From: JAFAXD01 sp051985675
Lineage (GTDB): Bacteria > Pseudomonadota > Alphaproteobacteria > Rhizobiales > Xanthobacteraceae
Direction: 5' to 3'
Assembly (NCBI GenBank): GCA_051985675.1
Contig: JBPYFJ010000112.1
Location: 1-64,000 of the forward strand
DNA length: 64,000 nucleotides
Shown here: one piece after another, positions 53,897 to 62,761 of the stretch
Position numbering within the stretch: position 1 is the stretch's first letter
Layout of the letters: every line of letters begins with the position of its first letter
The notes under the pieces: generated by a model
What the model was told of the DNA's origin: nothing
Database searches by the model: none
The model's input: the letters and a program-made list of their open reading frames with translations, nothing else
Made by a program: the position numbers and the translations under genes

Positions 53897-55138
53897 ATGA
53901 CCGGCTCGATCTCCCCCCTCGCTCCGGCCCGCGTCACCGACCTTCCGGCGATCGACGGCGTCAAGCTTGCGACGGCGGCCGCCGGCATCAAATACGCCAA
54001 TCGCACCGATGTGTTGATGGTGCTGCTCGAACCCGGAACGACGGCGGCGGGAGTGCTGACGCGTTCGAAGTGCCCGTCTGCGCCGGTCGACTGGTGTCGC
54101 GCCAAGCTCAAGTCGGGCAAGGCTCGCGCCCTCGTTGTCAATTCCGGCAACGCCAACGCTTTTACCGGCAAGAGCGGCCGCGCTGCCACGGAACTTACCG
54201 CCAAGCTCGCCGCCGGAGCAATCGGTTCCCGTGACGGTGAAATCCTGCTCGCGTCCACCGGAGTCATCGGCGAACCCTTGCAGGCGAGCAAATTCGCCGG
54301 CGTCATGGACGAGCTTGTGCACAACGCCCGCGCCGACGTCTGGCTGAGCGCCGCCAAGGCGATCATGACCACCGACACGTTTCCGAAGGTTGCGACTGCC
54401 AGCGCCAGGCTCGGCAAGGCAACCGTGACCATCAACGGCATCGCCAAAGGCGCCGGCATGATCGCTCCCGACATGGCCACCATGCTGGCGTTCGTCTTCA
54501 CCGACGCGCCGCTGGCTGCGCCGGCGTTGCACGGCCTGCTCAAAGAGCATGTCGACGATACCTTCAATGCGGTGACGGTCGACGGAGACACCTCGACCTC
54601 CGACACGCTGCTCGCATTCGCGACCGGCACCGCAGCTGCCCGCGGGGCGCCGCGAATTGCGCGCGCTAGCGATGCCCGGCTGCGTGCCTTCAGCAAGGCC
54701 TTCCATGGCGTGCTGGCAAGTCTCTCCGAACAGATCGCCCGCGATGGGGAAGGCGCGCGCAAGCTGGTCGAGGTCGTTGTCGAGGGCGCGGTGTCGAATC
54801 CGTCGGCGCGCAAGATCGCGCGTGCGATCGCCAACTCACCGCTGGTGAAAACCGCAATCGCGGGCGAGGACGCCAATTGGGGCCGCGTCGTCATGGCGGT
54901 TGGCAAGGCCGGTGAGCCGGCTGATCGCGACAAGCTGACGATCTGGTTCAACGGCATCCGCGTGGCCCACCGGGGCGCGCGCGATCCCGGTTACGACGAG
55001 GCTGCCGTCTCGGCCGAAATGAAGAAGCCCGAGATTACGCTTAGGGTCGCGCTCGGGCTTGGCAAGGGGCGTGATCGGATGCTGACCTGCGATCTCACCA
55101 AGGAGTATGTGGCGATCAACGGCGACTACCGCTCGTGA
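53897..55138 (+). CDS. argJ: Bifunctional glutamate N-acetyltransferase/amino-acid acetyltransferase
   Basis: The 413-residue ArgJ precursor contains the self-cleavage site in APDMATMLAF, between A194 and nucleophile T195, preceded by KGAGMI. VVNSGNANAFTG and EDANWGRVVMAVGKAG complete the family pattern. It recycles acetyl groups from N-acetylornithine to glutamate in arginine synthesis. No other arg gene is nearby. Its stop overlaps the start of mutT, so the two are translationally coupled. Confidence 0.97.
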   Translation: MTGSISPLAPARVTDLPAIDGVKLATAAAGIKYANRTDVLMVLLEPGTTAAGVLTRSKCPSAPVDWCRAKLKSGKARALVVNSGNANAFTGKSGRAATELTAKLAAGAIGSRDGEILLASTGVIGEPLQASKFAGVMDELVHNARADVWLSAAKAIMTTDTFPKVATASARLGKATVTINGIAKGAGMIAPDMATMLAFVFTDAPLAAPALHGLLKEHVDDTFNAVTVDGDTSTSDTLLAFATGTAAARGAPRIARASDARLRAFSKAFHGVLASLSEQIARDGEGARKLVEVVVEGAVSNPSARKIARAIANSPLVKTAIAGEDANWGRVVMAVGKAGEPADRDKLTIWFNGIRVAHRGARDPGYDEAAVSAEMKKPEITLRVALGLGKGRDRMLTCDLTKEYVAINGDYRS

Positions 55139-55575
55139 GTGACGCGGAGCCCGGCGTGGTCAAGCCTCCGCCGTCGACAACGCTTGTTCTGGTTGCTGCC
55201 TGTGCGCTTGTCGACCCGGATGGCCGCGTGCTGATCGCGCAGCGGCCGGCCGGGCGTTCGATGGCCGGCCTGTGGGAATTTCCCGGCGGCAAGATCGAGG
55301 CAGGCGAGCGCCCGGAACACACGCTCATCCGCGAACTCAGGGAAGAGCTCGGCATCATTGTCAGCGAGCCGTGCCTGGCACCGCTCACGTTCGCAAGTCA
55401 CGCGTATCCAGACTTTCATCTGCTGATGCCGCTGTTCGTTTGCCGACGCTGGGAAGGGACGCCAACCGCGCTGGAAGGCCAGGCCTTGAAATGGGTGAAG
55501 CCCAACCAGCTCAAGGACTTTCCAATGCCGCCCGCCGACCTGCCGCTGATCTCGCATCTGATGACGCTCTTGTAG
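55135..55575 (+). CDS. mutT: Nudix hydrolase MutT (8-oxo-dGTP diphosphatase)
   Basis: The 146-residue protein starts with GTG overlapping the argJ stop (GTGA). The Nudix box GKIEAGERPEHTLIRELREELGI carries the metal-binding REL..EE glutamates. RPAGRSMAGLWEFPGG is the MutT-type substrate loop. It hydrolyses oxidised dGTP to prevent A:T to C:G transversions. The argJ-mutT pairing is common in alphaproteobacteria. Confidence 0.92.
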   Translation: MSDAEPGVVKPPPSTTLVLVAACALVDPDGRVLIAQRPAGRSMAGLWEFPGGKIEAGERPEHTLIRELREELGIIVSEPCLAPLTFASHAYPDFHLLMPLFVCRRWEGTPTALEGQALKWVKPNQLKDFPMPPADLPLISHLMTLL

Positions 55576-55582
55576 GCAAACA

Positions 55583-55749
55583 CTAGTGCCCGGTTTCCGA
55601 AGTTCGCGATACACGGCGGCATGCTCTGACACGAACTTCAGAAACAAACGGGCACTAGCAAACTTTTGGTTCTAGGGCCGCGCCTCGATTTGAAGTTCCT
55701 GAACGAGATTGCGGCAAGTGGTGCAGGAACTTCACATCGGCGGCACTAG
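55583..55749 (+). repeat. Composite palindromic repeat (A-spacer-B), copy 2 in this orientation
   Basis: Palindrome A (55583-55658) has arms TTTCCGAAGTTCGCG and ACGAACTTCAGAAA. The spacer CAAACTTTTGGTT (13 bases) follows. Palindrome B (55672-55749) has arms CGATTTGAAGTTCCTG and CAGGAACTTCACATCG and ends GGCACTAG. The order and inward-facing bulges match the copy at 35429. It lies between the convergent mutT and methyltransferase genes. Confidence 0.9.
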
Positions 55750-55757
55750 GACGCGCG

Positions 55758-56648
55758 TCAGCGGCCAGCCTTTTCACCTGCGGGCTGTTCGCTCACGCCG
55801 AGCGCGTCCGCCAACCGAGCGCGCGCCGACCCCGGCCGCAACGGCTGTTGCTGGCTCGCGTGCGGCGCCCAGCCCGACAACCAGATGATGTCGAAGGTTG
55901 CGCGCAGCTTGCCATCCGGGTCGGAAAAGTTCCGCTGATAGATCTCTGCCATGCGCAGCAGAGTCGCCCGCCGCAGCGGCGCTCGGCGACGTTCGATCAG
56001 CGCGCTGGTCGCACCCATGCGGCGCAAGTCGCGCATCAGGTCGACCACCGAGCCATAGCGGACCGTGACGCGGTCCACGTCGGTCACCGGGAGCGCAAAG
56101 CCCGCGCGCTGCAGCAGAGCACCGATCTCGCGCACGTCCGCGAACGGCGCGACGCGCGGTGAAGCACCGCCCTCGATCTCGGCTTCGGCGGTGGCAAAGC
56201 TTTGACGCAGTTCGCCGAGGGTATCGCCGCCCAAAAGCGCTGCCAGCAGCAGGCCGTCCGGCCTCAGCGCCCGCCGGATCTGCACCAGGGTCCCCGGCAG
56301 ATCGTTGACGGTCTGCAAAGCCAAGGCCGACACCACAAGATCGAGGCTCGACTGCGCAAACGGCAGCGCTTCCTCGTTGGCGATTACAGCAAGGCTTGCG
56401 CCTTCAACCCTCGGCGATGCCGCGATGAGCCGCCCGACGGCGGGATGATTGGCGAGCGCACGGCGCACGTCGGCGGCCGGCGTCCCGAGATCGACGGCCA
56501 GGGCAAAATGCCGAACGACGACGCTGAGCCGGTCGGCGAGCTCCTGCGCCACGCGTTCGAGCAGGAACGTCGCCGCGCCGAGCCGGCGCGCGCGGTCCTG
56601 ACGGGCGCGTATGAGCGCGCGGTCAAAAATTATCGGAGCGCCTGACAT
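55758..56648 (-). CDS. SAM-dependent methyltransferase-like protein (NDUFAF5/BioC-type)
   Basis: The 296-residue product starts MSGAPIIFDRALIRARQDRA, a beginning shared by alphaproteobacterial relatives of NDUFAF5, a complex I assembly factor. A class I fold is suggested by ALAVDLGTPAADV (motif I, with a degenerate Gly pattern), SSLDLVVSALALQTVNDLP and LRPDGLLLAALLGGDTLGEL. NDUFAF5 hydroxylates an Arg of complex I; the role here is inferred. It is divergent from comF, 66 bases apart. Confidence 0.8.
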   Translation of the reverse strand: MSGAPIIFDRALIRARQDRARRLGAATFLLERVAQELADRLSVVVRHFALAVDLGTPAADVRRALANHPAVGRLIAASPRVEGASLAVIANEEALPFAQSSLDLVVSALALQTVNDLPGTLVQIRRALRPDGLLLAALLGGDTLGELRQSFATAEAEIEGGASPRVAPFADVREIGALLQRAGFALPVTDVDRVTVRYGSVVDLMRDLRRMGATSALIERRRAPLRRATLLRMAEIYQRNFSDPDGKLRATFDIIWLSGWAPHASQQQPLRPGSARARLADALGVSEQPAGEKAGR

Positions 56649-56714
56649 CGGCCTAACCAGCCTTTTGCACCGCCTGAGATTGAGCCTCGTCGCGGCGGAC
56701 GATACGGTAGCGCG

Positions 56715-57506
56715 ATGACGGGAGCGACAGTAGCAGGGCGGACACCGGCGCCCCGGTGGCGCGCACGTCTGCACGCAAGCGCGCGGCATCTGCTGGATCT
56801 TGGCTTGCCGCCGCTCTGTCCGACCTGCCGCGAGCCGGTGGCGGACCAGGGCGGTCTATGCGCGCCGTGCTGGTCCAAAACGGTTTTCATTGCACGACCC
56901 TATTGCGAGCGCCTTGGGATTCCATTCGTCTACGACCCCGGTCCCGGCACTCTGTCCATGGAAGCGATCGCGGATCCACCTGCCTACAACCGGGCCCGGG
57001 CGGCGGTCCGCTACGACGACACTGCGCGCACCATGGTGCAGGCGTTCAAATATGGCGACCGGCTCGATCTCGCCCCGGCGATGGGGCGCTGGATGGCGCA
57101 GGCCGGTCACGAACTGCTTGCCGAGGCCAACGCCTTGATCCCGGTGCCGTTGCATTGGCGCCGGCTTTGGTCGCGGCGCTTCAATCAGGCGGCAACGCTG
57201 GCCCGGGCGATCTCGCAGGTGAGCGGCGTCCCGGTTGCCTACCACGCACTGCGAAGGGTGCGTGCGACACGCCAGCAGGTCGGGCTGACGCAGGCCGAAC
57301 GTGCCGTCAACGTGCAGGGTGCATTTCGGGTCCCTGCCGACCGGCGCCATGAGGTCCACGGCCGGCGCGTGGTGCTCGTCGATGACGTGCTGACATCCGG
57401 CGCAACCCTCGACACCTGCGCGCGAATTTTGCTGAGGGCGGGAGCCGCCAATGTTGACGCCCTGGTATTCGCCAGGGTTGTCCAGGCGCATCGCGGCGCC
57501 ATATAG
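56715..57506 (+). CDS. ComF-family phosphoribosyltransferase-like protein
   Basis: The 263-residue protein has the N-terminal zinc-finger cysteines CPTCREPVADQGGLCAPC, a linker PAYNRARAAVRYDDTARTMVQAFKYGDR (conserved in ComF) and a C-terminal PRTase motif RRVVLVDDVLTSGATLD. ComF acts in DNA uptake in competent bacteria; in alphaproteobacteria the role is poorly known. It is followed 40 bases later by grxC on the same strand. Confidence 0.92.
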   Translation: MTGATVAGRTPAPRWRARLHASARHLLDLGLPPLCPTCREPVADQGGLCAPCWSKTVFIARPYCERLGIPFVYDPGPGTLSMEAIADPPAYNRARAAVRYDDTARTMVQAFKYGDRLDLAPAMGRWMAQAGHELLAEANALIPVPLHWRRLWSRRFNQAATLARAISQVSGVPVAYHALRRVRATRQQVGLTQAERAVNVQGAFRVPADRRHEVHGRRVVLVDDVLTSGATLDTCARILLRAGAANVDALVFARVVQAHRGAI

Positions 57507-57546
57507 TGCAGTAGGGCTGACCAAACGGACGTTATCCCAGACTCAG

Positions 57547-57819
57547 ATGGCCGCCGTCGAGATCTATACGACCCCTTTCTGCCCGTATTGCAGTGCGGCG
57601 AAGGACTTGCTGAGCCGCAAGGGGGTTACCTTTACGGAGATCAACGTGATGGGTAATGCGGCCCGGCGCGCTGAAATGGTCGAGCGCGCGCACGGCAGTC
57701 GGACGGTGCCGCAGATCTTCATTGGCAAAACGCATGTCGGCGGCTGCGACGACCTCTATAGTCTCGACGAGGTCGGCAAACTCGACCCGCTGCTCGCCGA
57801 GGCACAGGTGACACGATGA
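57547..57819 (+). CDS. grxC: Glutaredoxin 3
   Basis: The 90-residue protein has the dithiol active site CPYC (C12, C15), with EIYTTPFCPYC at the start, the cis-Pro segment GSRTVPQIFIG and GGCDDLYSL for glutathione binding. It reduces disulphides with glutathione. The ATG at 57547 is chosen by family fit; the ribosome-binding site is weak. Its stop overlaps the next gene by four bases (ATGA). Confidence 0.95.
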   Translation: MAAVEIYTTPFCPYCSAAKDLLSRKGVTFTEINVMGNAARRAEMVERAHGSRTVPQIFIGKTHVGGCDDLYSLDEVGKLDPLLAEAQVTR

Positions 57820-58694
57820 CCGCGTCCACTCCCGGTTTCCGCGTTGGCCTCGTGCAGATGCGCTCGGGGCGCACACCCGCGCAGAACGTCGATACGGCCG
57901 CCAAGCTGATCAAGGAAGCTCAGTCGGGCGGCGCGGATTACGTGCTGACGCCGGAGATGACCAATATCCTCGAGCGCAAGCGGGAGGACTTGTTCGCTGC
58001 GATCGCGACCGAGGAGAAGGATCGCTCGCTCCCCGCGTTTCGCGACCTCGCACGCCGGCTCGGCATCTGGGTTCACGTCGGCTCGCTCGCCATCGAGGTC
58101 TTGCCGCAAAAAGCCGTCAACCGCTCGTTCCTGATCGATCCAAAAGGCGAGATCGCCGCGCGCTACGACAAGATTCACATGTTCGACGTCGACCTCGCGG
58201 GCGGCGAGAGTTATCGCGAATCCGGCAGCTACCGGCCCGGCGAACTGGCCGTGGCCGTAGACCTGCCGTGGGGCCGGGTTGGGCTGACCATCTGCTACGA
58301 TCTGCGCTTTCCGGCGCTCTACCGCGCGCTGGCCGAGGCCGGCGTGTCGTTTATCACGATTCCGTCGGCGTTCACCCAGCAGACCGGCGCGGCGCATTGG
58401 CACGTGCTGACCCGGGCCCGTGCCATCGAGACCGGATCGTTTGTCTTCGCCGCCGCGCAGGGCGGGCGACACGAAGACGGTCGGGACACGTTCGGCCACT
58501 CGATCGCTATCGACCCCTGGGGCCGGGTTCTGGCCGAGGGCGGCACCGAGCCCGGCGTGATCTTCGCTGACGTCGATCCGTCGCAAGTCGCGATCGTGCG
58601 GGCGCGCATCCCGTCGCTGCAGCATGGTCGCCGTTTCGAGATGGTGGAGCCGATTGCGGAGCCGTCGCATCTCCACGTGGTTAAATCGTCATGA
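57816..58694 (+). CDS. Carbon-nitrogen hydrolase (Nit1/Nit2-like)
   Basis: The 292-residue nitrilase-superfamily enzyme has the catalytic triad E47 (LTPEMTN), K120 (RYDKIHMFDVDL) and C161 (TICYDLRFP). It resembles Nit1/Nit2, which hydrolyse deaminated glutathione or omega-amides. That fits its coupling to grxC by a four-base overlap. The DUF1178 gene downstream also overlaps by four bases, so grxC-nit-DUF1178 form one operon. Confidence 0.92.
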   Translation: MTASTPGFRVGLVQMRSGRTPAQNVDTAAKLIKEAQSGGADYVLTPEMTNILERKREDLFAAIATEEKDRSLPAFRDLARRLGIWVHVGSLAIEVLPQKAVNRSFLIDPKGEIAARYDKIHMFDVDLAGGESYRESGSYRPGELAVAVDLPWGRVGLTICYDLRFPALYRALAEAGVSFITIPSAFTQQTGAAHWHVLTRARAIETGSFVFAAAQGGRHEDGRDTFGHSIAIDPWGRVLAEGGTEPGVIFADVDPSQVAIVRARIPSLQHGRRFEMVEPIAEPSHLHVVKSS

Positions 58695-59170
58695 TCCACT
58701 ACTCACTTCGCTGCGAGCACGGCCACGACTTCGAGAGCTGGTTTGCGAGCTCGAGCGTTTACGACAAGCAGGTCAAGCGCAAGCTCGTGACCTGCCCGGT
58801 CTGCGGATCGGCGAAAGTCGAGAAGGCGATCATGGCGCCGCGCCTGGCGCGTACCGACAAGGCCCGAGCTGCGCCCGAGGAGAGGGTGCCAGCACCGCCG
58901 CCTGCCGCCCCCGAGCCGAAGGCGCCGGTCGCGATGATCTCGCCGCAGGAACGCGAGCTTCGCCAGAAGCTCAAGGCACTGCGCGATCACCTGACAAAAA
59001 ACGCGGAGCACGTCGGCGCGCGCTTTCCCGAAGAGGCACGCAAGATGCACTACGGGGAGATCGAACACCGCTCGATCTATGGCGAGGCCTCGCCCGACGA
59101 GGCCGAGGCCCTGCACGAGGAAGGGATCGAATTTCATCCCCTTCCGGTTCTGCCGGAAGACCGCAACTAG
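58691..59170 (+). CDS. DUF1178 zinc-ribbon-like protein
   Basis: The 159-residue product opens IHYSLRCEHGHDFESWFASS and continues with VTCPVCGSAKVEKAIMAPR, matching DUF1178. Its N-terminal Cys/His set resembles a zinc ribbon. A Pro/Ala linker follows, then a conserved C-terminal part (LRDHLTKNAEHVGARFPEEARKMHYGE). The function is unknown. The genes grxC-nit-DUF1178 are joined by ATGA overlaps. Confidence 0.92.
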   Translation: MIHYSLRCEHGHDFESWFASSSVYDKQVKRKLVTCPVCGSAKVEKAIMAPRLARTDKARAAPEERVPAPPPAAPEPKAPVAMISPQERELRQKLKALRDHLTKNAEHVGARFPEEARKMHYGEIEHRSIYGEASPDEAEALHEEGIEFHPLPVLPEDRN

Positions 59171-59196
59171 ACTTCGCCCAGCCAGATCGGGCAGGC

Positions 59197-60093
59197 TCAG
59201 TAAGCCCAGATCAGCAGCACCACACCCACCACGATCAGCACAATACCAAGCCCTTCGCGCGCGCTGGTCGGCTGCTTGAACACAAAGTGCGAGATTGCGT
59301 GCGCGAACAGAACCTCGACCAGCGCCAGTGTGCGTACGCTCGCCGCCGTGGCGATGGCGAAAGCGAGGTACCAAAACTGCGAGGCAAGCGCGCCCATGAA
59401 GCCGGCAAACAATGACGGCTGCCAGACCCGGAAGATCGCGAACAGCACATGGGGGGCGCGCCAGTAAAGGTAGGCGGTCAGCACGATGGTCTGCAGCGCG
59501 AGCCCGATCACCAGCGTGAAGGTGGCCGCCATCACAAAGCTCGGGTCCCGCAAGCTGAGAATCGCGCCGCGAAACCCGATCGCCGAGAGACCAAACAAAG
59601 CGCCCGATCCCAACCCCATCAAGGTTGGTTTCAAGCCGCCCGCCATCGCACCCGGCTTGACCGACATCAGGATCACGCCCGCCGTCGCCGTCACGATGGC
59701 GATCGCCATCGGCACGGTGAGTGGGTCGCCGAGCAGAACCAATCCAAACAGCGCAACCGGGATCGGCTCGGTCTTGATGTAGGCGATGGCGACCACGAAC
59801 GAGCGTTCGCCCATGGCGATCAGCATCAGCGCAGTTGCCGCGAACTGCATCCCCGCGCCGTCGAGCACCCAGAGCCAGTACGCCGGCTCCGGGCGCGGCG
59901 GGGCGCGTCCGAGTGCGATCATGACCCCGGCGAAAAAAACCAGTGCAAATGGCAACCCGAACAGGAAGCGCACATGGGTCGCTCCCAAGGTGCCGAGCTT
60001 TTGCGCGAGCTCGCGCTGGGTGGCGTTGCGCACGGTCTGCGCCGCCGCCGCGATCACGGTGAAGACCGCCCAGAGACCGGAGAATGCCAACAT
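59197..60093 (-). CDS. EamA/DMT-family transporter
   Basis: The 298-residue membrane protein has about ten predicted helices in two EamA repeats: the first ends near MAIAIVTATAGVILMSVKPG and the second near GLGIVLIVVGVVLLIWAY. It belongs to the drug/metabolite transporter superfamily, whose members export amino acids, sugars or metabolites. The substrate is unknown. Its ATG is six bases after the ubiG stop, so it is probably co-transcribed with ubiG. Confidence 0.92.
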   Translation of the reverse strand: MLAFSGLWAVFTVIAAAAQTVRNATQRELAQKLGTLGATHVRFLFGLPFALVFFAGVMIALGRAPPRPEPAYWLWVLDGAGMQFAATALMLIAMGERSFVVAIAYIKTEPIPVALFGLVLLGDPLTVPMAIAIVTATAGVILMSVKPGAMAGGLKPTLMGLGSGALFGLSAIGFRGAILSLRDPSFVMAATFTLVIGLALQTIVLTAYLYWRAPHVLFAIFRVWQPSLFAGFMGALASQFWYLAFAIATAASVRTLALVEVLFAHAISHFVFKQPTSAREGLGIVLIVVGVVLLIWAY

Positions 60094-60099
60094 AACGTC

Positions 60100-60843
60100 T
60101 CAGGCTTCCGGACGTTTGGCGGTCACCATGTAGTTCACGTCGGTGTCACTGGCCAGACGCCAGCGGTCACCCAGCAGATCGTAGATCACGCCGCGCCTGT
60201 CGATCAGGTGCATCCCGGCCAGCTCCAATGCAATCTCAAGTTCGTTCGGCGTGACCAGCTTGTCCCAGCGATGCGTGCCGCGCGGAAGCCAGCCCAGGAT
60301 GTATTCCGCGCCGACGATCGCCAGCGCAAAGCTCTTCAGCGTTCGGTTGATGGTAGCGACAATCATCAATCCCCCCGGCCGCACCATCTCGGCGCATCGG
60401 CGCACGAACAGGTTCACGTCGGCGACATGCTCGACCACCTCCATCGCCAACACGACGTCGAAGCGCTCACCGGCGTCCGCCAATGCTTCGGCGGTTCCGA
60501 CCCGATAGTCGACCGCAACATCGTTCTCCTGCGCGTGCAGCTTGGCGGCAGCGATGTTCGCACTCGAGGGGTCGACCGCCACGACTTGGCCGCCGATGCG
60601 CGCGAGCGGCTCCGACAGGAGACCTGCCCCGCAACCAATATCCAGCAAGCGCAGCCCCTTCAGGCAATCGAGCGTTCTGGCGTCGCGCGCAAAATGACGG
60701 CAGACCGCGTTGCGGATGTAGCCGATCCGCACCGGATTGAGCCTGTGCAGCGGCGCCATCTTGCCGCGTGGGTCCCACCATTCGTCCGCCAGCGCCGAAA
60801 AGCGCGCGACCTCCTCGTCGTCGACCGTTGTGGCGGATGGCAT
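60100..60843 (-). CDS. ubiG: Ubiquinone biosynthesis O-methyltransferase UbiG
   Basis: The 247-residue methyltransferase opens ATTVDDEEVARFSALADEWWDPRGKMAPLH, the UbiG hallmark, followed by SAM-binding LLDIGCGAGLLSEPLAR, AVDPSSANIAAAKLHA, and AMEVVEHVADVNLFV. It performs both O-methylations in ubiquinone synthesis. It is divergent from lysC, with a composite repeat and another repeat in between. Confidence 0.96.
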   Translation of the reverse strand: MPSATTVDDEEVARFSALADEWWDPRGKMAPLHRLNPVRIGYIRNAVCRHFARDARTLDCLKGLRLLDIGCGAGLLSEPLARIGGQVVAVDPSSANIAAAKLHAQENDVAVDYRVGTAEALADAGERFDVVLAMEVVEHVADVNLFVRRCAEMVRPGGLMIVATINRTLKSFALAIVGAEYILGWLPRGTHRWDKLVTPNELEIALELAGMHLIDRRGVIYDLLGDRWRLASDTDVNYMVTAKRPEA

Positions 60844-60885
60844 TCCCGACCTCGAAATTGAGTGAGCGGCGCCCAGCCGAGCAGG

Positions 60886-60960
60886 CTAGTGCCGCCGATT
60901 TGAAGTTCCTGCAGCACCTGCCGCTATCTCGTCCGGGAACTTCAAATCGAGAAGCGGCAC
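60886..60960 (-). repeat. Palindrome B of an interrupted composite repeat
   Basis: Arms CGATTTGAAGTTCCTG and GGGAACTTCAAATCG lie inside CTAGTGCCGC and GCGGCAC. The terminal TAG is missing where the repeat meets family C at 60961. The bulge (AGAA) faces right, as in the copy at 21220. Confidence 0.88.
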
Positions 60961-61069
60961 GCGCGCGACCAGCAAAAGTGGTCACCGGTTTTGCCTCCGG
61001 TCGCGCGCTAACTATAGATGGCGCATGATCTTTTCGGCAAACCGGAGGCCACTTTGCCGGATCATGCGC
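60961..61069. repeat. Repeat family C inserted in the composite repeat
   Basis: The 109-base element consists of two hairpins in inverted orientation: GCGCGCGACC with GGTCGCGCGC, and GCGCATGATC with GATCATGCGC. Inner parts AAAGTGGTCACCGGTTTTGC and GCAAACCGGAGGCCACTTT are near reverse complements of each other. It occupies the junction between palindrome B and the 13-base spacer, so it probably inserted there. Confidence 0.75.
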
Positions 61070-61158
61070 AATCAAATGCTTGCTAGTGCCCGTTCGTTTC
61101 CGAAGTTCGTGTCAGAACATGCCGCCATGTATCACGAACTTCGGAAACCGGGCACGAG
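61070..61158 (-). repeat. Spacer and palindrome A of the interrupted composite repeat
   Basis: The spacer AATCAAATGCTTG (61070-61082) is followed by palindrome A (61083-61158) with arms TTTCCGAAGTTCGTG and CACGAACTTCGGAAA. The left end CTAGTGCCCG is intact and the right end has decayed to CACGAG. Together with 60886-60960 it restores a B-spacer-A unit. Confidence 0.85.
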
Positions 61159-61290
61159 GCCCGGTCAAGGCGCTCCCAATCTAGCCGACCTCCTCCAAAA
61201 ACGGCATCGGGCGCGGCGTTGTCGAGTTGCGAACACCCAGACCCGCCGCTATGGATACGCCCCCGTTTGCCGGAGTGTCACAATCCTGCC

Positions 61291-62544
61291 ATGGCCCGCC
61301 TGGTGATGAAATTCGGCGGAACCTCGGTCGCCGATATCGAGCACATCCGCAACGTTGCCCGCCACGTCAAGCGTGAGGTCGACGCCGGCCACGAGGTCGC
61401 GGTGGTGGCGTCCGCGATGGCGGGGGCCACCAACCGGCTGGTCGAATGGTGCCGGGACGCCGCAATGCTGCACGATGCGCGCGAGTACGACGCGGTGGTG
61501 GCGTCGGGCGAGCAGGTCACCGCCGGTCTCCTCGCCATCACGCTTGAGTCCATGGGTGTCAACGCCCGCTCCTGGCAAGGCTGGCAGCTGCCGATTTACA
61601 CCACCGATGCGCACGCGACCGCGCGCATCCTCGACGTCAACGGCGCGGAGCTAGTCGCGCGCTTCAAGGACCGCAAGGAAGTCGCGGTCATTACCGGCTT
61701 CCAGGGCGTGCATCGCGACAGCGGCCGCATTACGACGCTCGGCCGGGGCGGTTCCGATACGTCGGCGGTCGCCGTCGCGGCCGCGATCGGCGCCGAGCGC
61801 TGCGACATCTATACGGACGTGGACGGAGTCTACACCTCCGATCCACGCGTCGTGCCGCGCGCGCACCGACTCGACAAGATTGCATTCGAAGAAATGCTGG
61901 AACTCGCGTCCCAGGGCGCAAAGGTGCTGCAGGTGCGCTCGGTCGAGCTCGGCATGGTGCACAATGTGCGCATCTTCGTGCGCTCGAGCTTCGACAAGCC
62001 GGAAGACATCGACCCGCACGGAACCCCGCCGGGGACGCTGATCTGCGACGAAGGAGAGATCATGGAGCAACAGGTTGTCACCGGCATCGCTTTCTCCAAG
62101 GATGAGGCGCAGATCTCGGTTCGCCGGGTCGAGGACAAGCCGGGCGTCGCCGCCGCGATCTTCGGGCCGCTCGCCGACGCGAATATCAATGTCGACATGA
62201 TCGTGCAGAACGTATCGTCGGATGGCGCCACCACCGATCTTACCTTCACGGTGCCGGCGGCCGATTTCGAGCGCGCCAAGGAAACGCTTGCCAAGGCGAG
62301 GCCGAACATCGGCTACGAGCGCATCGACGGTGCAACCGACGTCACCAAGGTGTCGGTGATCGGGATCGGCATGCGCAGCCATGCCGGCGTCGCCGCCAAG
62401 GCGTTTCAAGCCCTGGCCGACCGGCGGATCAACATCCGCGCCATCACGACCTCGGAGATCAAGTTTTCCCTGCTGATTGACGGGGCCTTCACCGAGCTTG
62501 CGGTCCGCACGCTCCATTCGCTTTACGGGCTGGACCAGTCTTAG
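61291..62544 (+). CDS. lysC: Aspartate kinase
   Basis: The 417-residue enzyme starts MARLVMKFGGTSVADIEHI. KFGGTS binds ATP; RGGSDTSAVAVAAAIGAERCDIYTDVDG holds aspartate-binding residues. Two ACT domains (about 265-415, VEDKPGVAAAIFGPLADANIN and IGIGMRSHAGVAAKAFQAL) should bind lysine and/or threonine for feedback control. It makes aspartyl phosphate for Lys, Thr, Met and diaminopimelate. In alphaproteobacteria lysC is often followed by ptsP, as here. Confidence 0.97.
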   Translation: MARLVMKFGGTSVADIEHIRNVARHVKREVDAGHEVAVVASAMAGATNRLVEWCRDAAMLHDAREYDAVVASGEQVTAGLLAITLESMGVNARSWQGWQLPIYTTDAHATARILDVNGAELVARFKDRKEVAVITGFQGVHRDSGRITTLGRGGSDTSAVAVAAAIGAERCDIYTDVDGVYTSDPRVVPRAHRLDKIAFEEMLELASQGAKVLQVRSVELGMVHNVRIFVRSSFDKPEDIDPHGTPPGTLICDEGEIMEQQVVTGIAFSKDEAQISVRRVEDKPGVAAAIFGPLADANINVDMIVQNVSSDGATTDLTFTVPAADFERAKETLAKARPNIGYERIDGATDVTKVSVIGIGMRSHAGVAAKAFQALADRRINIRAITTSEIKFSLLIDGAFTELAVRTLHSLYGLDQS

Positions 62545-62761
62545 GCCGGCGCCAAGAACGGCGCCCTCTCGTGGGCATAATCGAGGTTCGTGCTGCGCAA
62601 AAAAGCTGCACCGCGCCGCAGCATGCGTGTGCCTTGCGGCGCTTAGGCCCGGTTCGCTATAGCCAATGGGGATGACCGCCGCGGGCCGGGTTCCCGCGCG
62701 CGTTTTCTCAAGCTTTCGTACCGAACGGGGCAAACCCCGGTCGGGGACTCGGCAGGACCTG

